Shown here: positions 56,301 to 64,000 of the stretch, piece by piece
Layout of the letters: each line of letters opens with the position of its first letter
Numbering within the stretch: the stretch's first letter is position 1
Source: Sequoia sempervirens
Taxonomy: Eukaryota > Streptophyta > Pinopsida > Cupressales > Cupressaceae
Direction: 5' to 3'
Length of the DNA: 64,000 nucleotides
Assembly (NCBI GenBank): GCA_007258455.2
Contig: VDFB02344382.1
Span: 157,789-221,788 of the forward strand
Made by a program: the position numbers and the translations under genes
Notes under the pieces: generated by a model
The model's input: the letters and a program-made list of their open reading frames with translations, nothing else
Database searches by the model: none
What the model was told of the DNA's origin: nothing

Positions 56301-57490
56301 TCCAACGAAAGGAAATAGTGTTGATATTGTTGTCCCGAATGGCCTTCAGGATATGTGTCTTCCCATCCACATCAAAATGAATCTCCATGTCTTTTAGATG
56401 AAGAGTGACTTCCTCAAGGGAATGAAGCCACTTCATGCCCAAGACTAAATCGATATCCCCCATGTTCACCACGTAATAATCAACTTTGAATTCATAGTTA
56501 TTCAAGCGCAAGGGGAGATTCTTAATCATACGTTCACACCTGAGAGTGTAACCGTCCGCCACCTTAACCCTAATGCCTTCGAACTCCTCAGTTATGAGTC
56601 TGCGCTTCTCCACAAATCTAGCATCGATAAAATTGTGGGTGGCTCCTGTATCAAGAAGGGTAATGACCCTTTGTCCTGCCAAAACTCCACGAGGTCTGAA
56701 TGAACCTTCCTGCTGAATGCTAGATAGTCATGCCTCCTAAATCTGAAGCTCTGACTCTGCCTCTGCCTTAGGCTCTGAAGCCTTTGACTCTGACTCCTCA
56801 GAACTCTCCTGCTGTTCGGAATTCTTTGATTCCGACTCCTCGTAATAAGCCAACATCACTCGATTGGCCTTGCCCTTAGGCCGCAAAGGACAATCATGGT
56901 TGGCATCATAGGGACCTTTGTAGTAGAAGCAAAGCTTTTTCCTGCGTAGATCATTAAGAGCCTCGAGATCTAAGGGTGGTGCTGCTGATTTCCCCTTCGA
57001 GTCACTCTTAAAATCTGATTTTTCTCTGTTAAAATCTGATTTCTCTTTGTTTCTATTGAATCCCTTATTTTCCCGGAATGAAGAAGGGTTCTTGGAGTTA
57101 AATTTGTTGGATGGTGCTGCCAACTCCATACTACGCGCCTTCTTCATCGCTTCCTGTAGCGAAGGCGGATCAAATGCTTTGATCCAACCTCTCAATGGTT
57201 CCAACAGTCCCTCTATGAAAAGCACTACAAGACGCCTCTCTGATATATTAGGAACCATAACTGACAGTCGCTGGAAGTCACCTATGTAAGACTCCAAACT
57301 GCTACTCTGTCGCAACTGAGCCAAATCTCTGAAATAGGATTTTGGATCCTTCCTGTCAAATCATTCCACCAACCTGTCAACAAACTCCTGATATGAGGTG
57401 ATCCAATCGTGCTGGAGTGTCACCATCTCGTGGTGCCACTAGTCGTAAGCTACCCCCTCAAGATGCAATGTCGCATACCTGATAGCATCC
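53391..57490 (-). pseudogene. Chromovirus gag-pol of element F
   Basis: Same order as A. Gag reaches a CCHC knuckle with one cysteine changed (CFYYKG, near 56930). The protease LLDTGATH is near 56650. The reverse transcriptase runs from about 56190 with FFDD near 55640. Then come RNase H, the integrase zinc finger (CPVCQQ near 54530), the integrase core (54448-53867) and the chromodomain (near 53450-53560). It is closest to A and E in sequence. Stops are seen near 57437, 57360, 56740 (two), 56193, 55781, 54462 and 53866, plus a one-base deletion near 54520. Most stops are CAG to TAG, CGN to TGA or TGG to TAG/TGA changes relative to A and E. Not functional. Confidence 0.93.
53408..53425 (-). 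promoter_or_regulatory. Pre-PPT hairpin of F
   Basis: On the minus strand TTGCTTG-AGGA-CAAGCAA, 17 nt before the LTR at 53390. Identical to the A, B and H copies. Confidence 0.7.
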
Positions 57491-58250
57491 TGTTGTGACC
57501 TTTTCACACATCGCCCCATTCAAAATGGGGACCCCCTAAATTTCGCTCCATTCTGGTCTTTTGGCTTTGGCTTTTCTCTCTCTCTTTGTCTCCTTTCTCT
57601 CGTCTGTCTTTTTGAAGGTGTATCCGTCATTGAGCTTAAACGTGAAAATTTTGGCCAAGTCTGGAAATTAGGGTTTGAGTCTCCCTGGTCAGTTTGAGGT
57701 CGAGTGAAGTCAATAAATTGCAAATTGAGCTTAACATTGTTGTCAGTGTGCTTCTAGCAAGCTCTCAGCAAATTTCCATCAAATTCCGAGGTACTTACTA
57801 TTTTTAGTAAGTGTGAAATTCAGGGCAATTCGTCAGCATTTTTGAGATTCCAACGGTCACACTGCATTCAGAGCATATCAGGCTGCTTGCGTGCAAAATT
57901 TGAGTGAAAATAGGCAACTTTCTATTTTTAGCAGTCCAAATTCCGGGACAAATTTCAGGGCTCAGATGCAGAGTTTTTCTTTGCATGTCTGGATATTCCT
58001 TATGGGTTTTTCGAGACCTACGCAGTGCTATGACATGCAAATGGAGATAGTCACTCAGTAAGAAACTTACTATTTTTAGCAGGTGCATCCGGACCACCTC
58101 CCACAATTCAGGAATCACGAGTGATCGATCGCAATGCAGCAGAAGCGAACAACCGAAATCATTTGATACACATCGCGAACAAATTAGGGTTTCCAACCGG
58201 GACACGAAAAGAGGGGCAAAAGTCAGGAATTTCTCGGCTGGTGTAAACCA
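57491..58250 (+). repeat. LTR-like piece (S), interrupted by E
   Basis: It starts TGTTGTGACC followed by a TCGCCCC block and cuts F's gag. It contains three CTATTTTTAG words, one inside a perfect ACTTACTA/TAGTAAGT stem (57793-57812). No genes. It stops where E's LTR begins, so its other half should lie beyond E. Confidence 0.5.
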
Positions 58251-59630
58251 TGTCATGTCCCCTTCTCGGTGACATCTCTGGAACACGAGGATTGGCCTAT
58301 CATACGACCCTCGTAGCCCTAATGAATTTGGATAGAGGGACATTTTAGACTTGGCTCAGCTTGATTAGCGAAGTTTGATCGATAGGCTTTCGTTTGGGCT
58401 CGATCGGAGACTTCTTGCGAAGTTGCTATTTTGCGGTTCTGGCGGTGATGTGGGACCCACATATTTTTCAGCGATATGGCTTTAGCGGTGTTGAGAATCG
58501 CCGGTGTTAAATTAAACTGAACGGATCAGTCATCCGAATTGAATAGCAGAGGAGATATTAATATTTAATTGTATTAATTAAATATTAATTATTTGATGAT
58601 TATAATATAAAGTTATAATATTAAATTATAACTTAAGTGATTATTCTTGAGGGGGTCGCCATCATCAGAGGGGGAGGCCAAATGGATCATTATAAATTAT
58701 TATAAAATATTTGGCTGAGACTATGGAGAAATTAAAAGATTAAAAGTTGAATATTTTATTAAAACCCTATTATTAAGGAAATCGCACTTTTGAGAGATAT
58801 AGTGCATTTGCCTTGGGAATTGAGCCATTATGATTATTATTGATTTTGAGAACTAATCAACTTTGATCTGAGCAAGAGACTTTAGGGTTTCAAGTTCGAA
58901 TTCCTTGGGGAACGAGCCATCTCCATCGGAAGCAATTCAGAGGGTGTGAAATAACACTTGATTTATTGCCAGCAGAGGTTTCTTCATTCAGGAGGAATCA
59001 CAGAGCTTCAGAGAATTCATTATCTTCAGAGTTCTTTTCAGTGTTTGCATTCAGAGAATATCTATTCATCTTGGCGCACCATTTCAGAGACTTGGACAGT
59101 GATTACAGAGGAGGCCGTACATTCTTCATTGTTGTTTCTGACAGGCCGTACCTTGCTGCAGGCCGTACTTTCTGTCCTTGAGCCGTACTTTAATCTTCAA
59201 GAGAAACGCCTCCCTTTCAGCTTTCCAGTTTGCTTCTTTGAGGGCGCTGGGGTTTCAGAAGGCAGTGGAGATCACCGGACAAGAGGAGAAGTTATTATTT
59301 GATGCAGCCGTACCATTTCAAATCATTCACCAGCAAGCTGCAAATTCCAGGTTTTCAATTAAAATTGTTATTTTATTATTGCATGCTATCAGATCTTGAT
59401 TGTATTGATTCCAGTTGAACAATAAAAGAAGCGCCTTCAGTAGAACTTGTAATTTCTATCTATATTGGCCGTTAAGTATTTTATTTGAATTTATCATTTA
59501 TTTTCAAGCAAAATCGCATTCTTTCATTTCATGCAAAAAAATCCAAAAAATTGCAAAAAAACCCAAAAACGTCAGAAAAGATAAACAAAATTGTCAGATT
59601 GGAGAAACAGAGGAAACTAGGGTTTCTATA
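58251..59630 (+). repeat. 5' LTR of E (1380 bp)
   Basis: It begins TGTCATGTCCCC and ends TTTCTATA; A's LTR has TTTCTACA, so the terminal CA has become TA. Five GCCGTAC motifs at about 59109-59310. Confidence 0.93.
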
Positions 59631-59631
59631 G

Positions 59632-59643
59632 TGGTATCAGAGC
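59632..59643 (+). promoter_or_regulatory. Primer-binding site of E
   Basis: TGGTATCAGAGC, one base after the LTR end. Initiator tRNA-Met type. Confidence 0.95.
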
Positions 59644-59676
59644 TAAATCCTGCCATCCTGAGGGTTTAGCCATCAT

Positions 59677-60984
59677 ATGCAGCCAGAGGAGTTTGATACA
59701 TACAGGTACTATACTCGCAGACGTGCCTTGATTGAAAGGCAACGCAGTTTGAGCAGGCAGCCAGAAAACATGGCTGACAGGAATGACAGGGCTGAGAGAA
59801 CAGATATACCTAGGACAGAGATCCCACATAATAACAGAGATCAGGACGATGCAGAGGTCTTGCATGCACTCAGAGATCTTCGTGCAGGACAACGGCGGTC
59901 CGATGATGTATTACAGCAGGTGGCAGTAGCACTGCAGAGATTAGGTACTTCGAGGAGACCGTCACCTCATTGTGACGATGACAGGAGTGATGCAGGGTCA
60001 CGGAGAGCTCCTAGGACAGTGTCACGGACAGCAGATAGGCCTACTAGGCCTACTTTCACGAGACAGGAGACCGATGAGGCTATACCAGGTGAGGAGCACG
60101 AGGATTTGTTTGCTGATAATCTTATGGCAGCGAACGAGGAATGGGAGTTGGTACCGCCTGCAGTCAGAGAACGGATTACTTTTGACTGTTTTATCACACA
60201 GAGGCGAGAACACAACAGGGCTCGACAGGATTGGAGACCTCGACAGCAGAATAACGACCTAAAACATGCAACCAACAGGCTTAACCTAGCGATGTTCGAT
60301 GGTAGTGGCAAGATGACAGCCCAGGCATGGATTAGCAAGTTGGATACATTCCTCACCTTACATCCGATGGCTGAGAGAGATGCCATCCGATATGCGACAC
60401 TGCATCTGGAGGGGGTTGCTTATGATTGGTGGCACCACGGCATGGTGACGCTACAGCACGACATGATCACTTCATACCAGGAGTTCGTAGACAGATTGGT
60501 TGAGAGGTTTGATAGGAAGGATCCGGAAACCTACTTCAGAGACTTGGCACAGTTGAAGCAGAGTGGCAGTCTAGAGACTTATATCTGTGACTTTCAGAGG
60601 CTATCCGTCATGGTTCCGAACATATCAGAGAGGCATTTGGTAGTACTCTTCATGGAGGGTTTGACAGAGCCACTGAGAGGCTGGATCAAAGCCTTTGATC
60701 CTCCGTCATTACAGGAGGCGATGAAGAAAGCACGGAACATGGAGTTAGCAGCCCCGTCGAGTAGATTCAACTCCAGAGGTTCTTCATCATTCAGGGATAA
60801 CAAGGGTTTTAACAGAAATAAGGATAAATCTGATTTTAATAAAGAAAAATCAGACTTTAGAAACGATTCAAAGGGTAATCAGCAGCCCCACCTTTGGATC
60901 GTGAAGCCCTTAATGACCTTCGCAGGAAGAAGCTTTGCTTCTACTGCAAGGGACCATATGACGCCAATCACGATTGTCCTCTAA
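59677..60984 (+). pseudogene. Gag of E, 3' end frameshifted
   Basis: It starts MQPEEFDTYRYYTRRRAL 45 bases after the PBS start. An R/D-rich N-terminal half leads to the conserved capsid part (FDGSGKMTAQAWISKLDTF, DWWHHGM, ERFDRKDPETYFRDLAQL). It is intact to about residue 400. A one-base loss near 60875 shifts the frame, and the true CCHC knuckle ([14 protein letters not shown]) is read in another frame at about 60938-60980. It would form the particle shell. This start is a guide to the gag N terminus missing from A and F. Confidence 0.9.
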
Positions 60985-63900
60985 GACCTAAGGGCAAGGC
61001 AAATCGTGTGATGTGGCGTATTATGAGGAACTCACGAGATCAGAAAATTCCGAACAGCAAGAGCATTCAGATGATTCAGAGTCAGAGGCGCCAGAGCCTA
61101 GAGCAGAGACAAAGCCCGAGCTTCAGGTACAGGAGGCCCGTTTATCTAGCATTCAGCAGGAGGGTTCTTTCCGGCTTCGTGGTGTGTTAGCAGGACAGAG
61201 GGTCATTACCCTATTGGATACAGGAGCCACGCATAATTTCATAGATGCTAGGTTCGTTGAGAAACGTGGACTCATCACTGAGGAGTTCGAGGGCATTAGA
61301 GTCAAAGTGGCAGATGGATACACTTTGAGATGCGAACGCATGATAAAGGACCTCCCTTTACGCTTGAACAATTATGAGTTTAAGGCAGATTATTACGTTG
61401 TTAATATGGGGGACATTGATTTGGTCTTGGGAATGAAGTGGTTACATTCATTGGAGGAGGTCACACTTCGTTTCAAGGACATGGAGATCCGTTTTGAGGT
61501 CGACGGGAAGACTCACATACTTAAAGCAATTCGGGACAGCGACCTTAAAACAATTTCTTTTCGCCGAATGGAGCGGCTCATGCGTCATGACATGGTAGAG
61601 TGGGCTGCAGAGTGTCATTTAGCACCTATACAGGAGGGACAGCAAAAGACAGAATATCATCCGGACATACAGAAGTTGAGAATCAAGCATGACAAGGTGT
61701 TCAGTGATATTCCGCTAGGTAGACCTCCAGACAGAGGCATAGAGCACATTATTGAGCTCGAGGAGGGTGCGAAGCCCGTTATGATAACTCCTTACAGGCA
61801 TCCTAAAAGATTAAAGGATAAGATAGAGAAGACAATAAAGGAGTTACTTGCTATGGGTCACATTTGACCAAGCAAATCACCGTTCGCTTCTTCAGTTGTA
61901 TTGGTGAAGAAGAAGGATGGAACGTTACGTATGTGCATTGATTACAGGGTCCTGAATAAGAGGACAATCAAGAATAGATACCCGATACCGAGGATTGACG
62001 AGCTTATTGATGAGCTCCATGGGGCATGTTACTTCACTAAAATTGATTTACAGTCGGGTTATCATCAGATCAGAGTCCGAGAGCAGGACATAGAGAATAC
62101 GGCGTTCAGATGTCATTGTGGGCACTTTGAGTTCGTAGTGATGCCATTTGGGCTCACTAATGCGCCGGCTACATTTCAGTCCACGATGAACTGGGTTTTT
62201 CATTCACAGCTGAGGAGGTTCGTCTTGGTCTTCTTTGATGATATACTTATATATAGCAGGACTTGGCAGGAGCACTTAGCTCATTTGGAGACAGTGTTGA
62301 GTATCTTGGAGAGGGAGTCCTTATACGCCAAGGAATCCAAGTGCGACTTGGGAATGACCGAATTGCTTTATCTAGGTCATATTATCAGCGCAGATGGAGT
62401 GCGCATGGATCCTGAAAAGATCCGCGCCATTATTGATTGGCCTACACCGGCAAACCTAACACAGTTGAGAGGGTTTCTCGGTTTATGTGGATTCTACCGC
62501 AGATTCGTGAATGGTTATTCACGACATGCAGCCCCGATGACAGATTTAATGAAGAAGGGGGCATTTGTTTGGACATCTGAGGCACAGGAGTGTTTTATGA
62601 AGTTCAAGGAGTTGATGACCACATGCCCTGTTTTGGCACTACCTGACTTTACGAAGCCGTTTGAGCTTCAATGTGATGCATCAGGTGAGGGTATTGGTGC
62701 GGTGCTTATGTAGGACAAGCACCCGATTGTGTACGAGAGCCGCAAGCTCAGAGGACCCGAGAGATTGTATAGCATATATGATAAGGAGATGCTCGCGATT
62801 ATGCATGCCTTAGCAAAATTTCGACAGTATCTTGTTGGCAGCAAATTTTGCATAAAAACTGATCATAACAGTTTGAGACACTTCTAGGGCAGCGAGATCT
62901 TAATGAAAGGCAACAGAAATGGGTCATAAGTTGCAGGCTTATGACTTTGATATTTCATATATCAAAGGTACACGTGAACGTAGTGGCTGATGCACTTTCA
63001 ATAGACCGCACTTGAGCAATGGTTCATATCTCTGAGGATTGGAGGCATATGATAGTGGCAGAGTATGCCAAGGATAGTTGGGCCTCCAGCATTGTTGAGG
63101 GATCAGCAGTTGATACCAGGTATACGCTTGTAAATGACTTGATCATTTACAAGAACAGGATATTCTTGATCCCAAGGTCAGAGGTGAAGAACATAGTTAT
63201 GAGGGCCTTTCATGACATGCCTACAGCAGGACATCCCGGATACTTCAAGACCTACAGGCAGATACGGGAGAGGTTCACATGGAAAGGGCTCAAGGGAGAT
63301 GTTCTTCAATACGTGCGTGAGTGCCCTGTTTGTCAGCAGAACAAGCAGGAGAACACGTACCCGGCAGGTTTACTACAGCCACTTCCGATTCCTGACAGAA
63401 AGTGGGAATGCCTGTCGATGGACTTTATCGCAGGCTTGCCTAAAGCCCAAGGGCGTGATTGCATTTCTGTAGTTGTGGATCGGCTTACGAAGTATGCCCA
63501 CTTCTTTCCGATCACCACGACTTACACAGCTACGCAGGTAGCAGAGGTATTCTTTCGCGAGGTGTTCAGACTTCATGGGTTGCCTCGGAGCATTGTGAGC
63601 GACAGAGATAGTCGGTTCCTGAGTAACTTTTGGCAGGAGGTATTCAGGCTTTGTGGGACCGAGCTCACTCCGAGCACTAGTTACCACCCGCAGACTGATG
63701 GGCAGACGAAGATTGTGAACAAGTGGGTGGAAGGTTACCTCCGAAACTACATAGCAGGGCAGCAGAAGGCGTGGGTCAAATGGATACATTTGTGGGAGTA
63801 TTGCTATAACTCGACATTCCATATGACCATTCAGATGTCACCTTTCATGGCGTTGTACGGGTATGAGGCGCCGAGTTTCCTAGATTTGCTACTGAGCGAT

Positions 63901-64000
63901 AGCAGTCGCAGAGTCGCGAGGAGGTTGGTTGCGGGGAAATCCCGAGGACACTATAGAGGCTCCTCAAGGAAAATATGGCCAAGGCACAAAATCAACATAA
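60985..64000 (+). pseudogene. Pol of E, continuing off the window
   Basis: A second one-base loss lies near 61015, after which protease (LLDTGATH near 61213) and the start of RT are open to a TGA at 61866. RT, with FFDD near 62235, and the start of RNase H ([13 protein letters not shown]) are open to a TAG at 62711. Several one-base changes cluster at 62885-63010. The integrase zinc finger (GHPGYFKTYRQIRERF, CPVCQQ) and core follow in one frame from about 63206, with D, D and E near 63420, 63600 and 63729. After 63900 the match to A breaks up. Broken, but the most recent-looking pol outside its indels. Confidence 0.9.

Larger units (their letters stand above)
52026..57490 (-). mobile_element. 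5'-truncated Ty3 chromovirus F
   Basis: On the minus strand, gag-pol runs from 57490 down to 53391, then a purine tract and a 1365 bp LTR (53390-52026, TGTAATGTCCCC to GGGTTTCTACA). The start of gag, the PBS and the 5' LTR are missing because piece S begins at 57491; they may lie beyond the window. Confidence 0.9.
58251..64000 (+). mobile_element. Ty3 chromovirus E, cut by the window end
   Basis: 5' LTR, PBS, gag, protease, RT, RNase H and most of integrase in order. It is the only element here with an intact gag start. The left flank AACCA is the candidate target duplication; the right side is not in view. Confidence 0.93.

Overview
This window looks like nuclear DNA from a large plant genome, and a gymnosperm (conifer-like) genome fits best. 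It has no operons and no bacterial genes. Almost all of it is LTR retrotransposons nested inside one another, with AT-rich spacer between them. The gymnosperm call is inference from the density, age and style of the LTR families, not from a database match. I found no rRNA, tRNA or CRISPR and no complete host gene. One short exon-like segment (11988-12100) is the only candidate for ordinary gene sequence.

Left part (1-17949): fragments and solo LTRs in old spacer. These are a minus-strand LTR end (1-473), a broken retroelement-type ORF with LTR-like flanks (about 1390-3960), an odd 1.09 kb unit with inverted LTR-like ends (4614-5704), two solo LTRs (5723-6876 and 10225-11758), a minus-strand Ty1/copia remnant (about 13075-14638), a decayed DUF4283-like ORF (14640-15249), and two more LTR pieces (15250-15782 and 15783-17678).

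Centre (17950-51036): a nested stack. A Ty1/copia element, here called K, has one LTR at 17950-18528 and the other at 50456-51036. Its gag was split after the fifth codon by a Ty3/chromovirus, A (18649-46985, target duplication CTTAA). A's 5' LTR was hit by a minus-strand Tat-like element, M (LTR 18923-23196 plus a gag/RNase H-like ORF), which is fused to a tandem non-autonomous element, H (25119-33827). H carries an A-type solo LTR, D (31975-33500), in its last LTR. A's gag-pol runs from 33828 to 38134, where it is cut by another non-autonomous element, B (38135-45346, duplication GAGCA). B's gag is cut by a solo LTR, C (40164-41908, duplication GAGTA). By eye, LTR-pair divergence falls from K (about 5-6%) to A (about 3%) to B and H (about 1.5%), which agrees with the nesting order.

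Right part (51037-64000): a minus-strand LTR fragment, then a 5'-truncated minus-strand chromovirus, F (52026-57490). F is interrupted by an LTR-like piece, S (57491-58250), which is itself interrupted by a plus-strand chromovirus, E (58251 to the window end).

How the parts relate: A, E and F are defective copies of autonomous elements with gag, protease, reverse transcriptase, RNase H, integrase and chromodomain. B and H lack polymerase genes. They carry other ORFs that share YDNPL(F/Y) motifs, and they keep the same sequence beside the polypurine tract as A and F. They were probably mobilised in trans by such relatives. Three cis-acting signals recur across otherwise different LTR families: a covarying TTTT-loop inverted repeat in U3, a hairpin exactly 17 nt before the 3' LTR, and clusters of GCCGTAC downstream of the TATA box.
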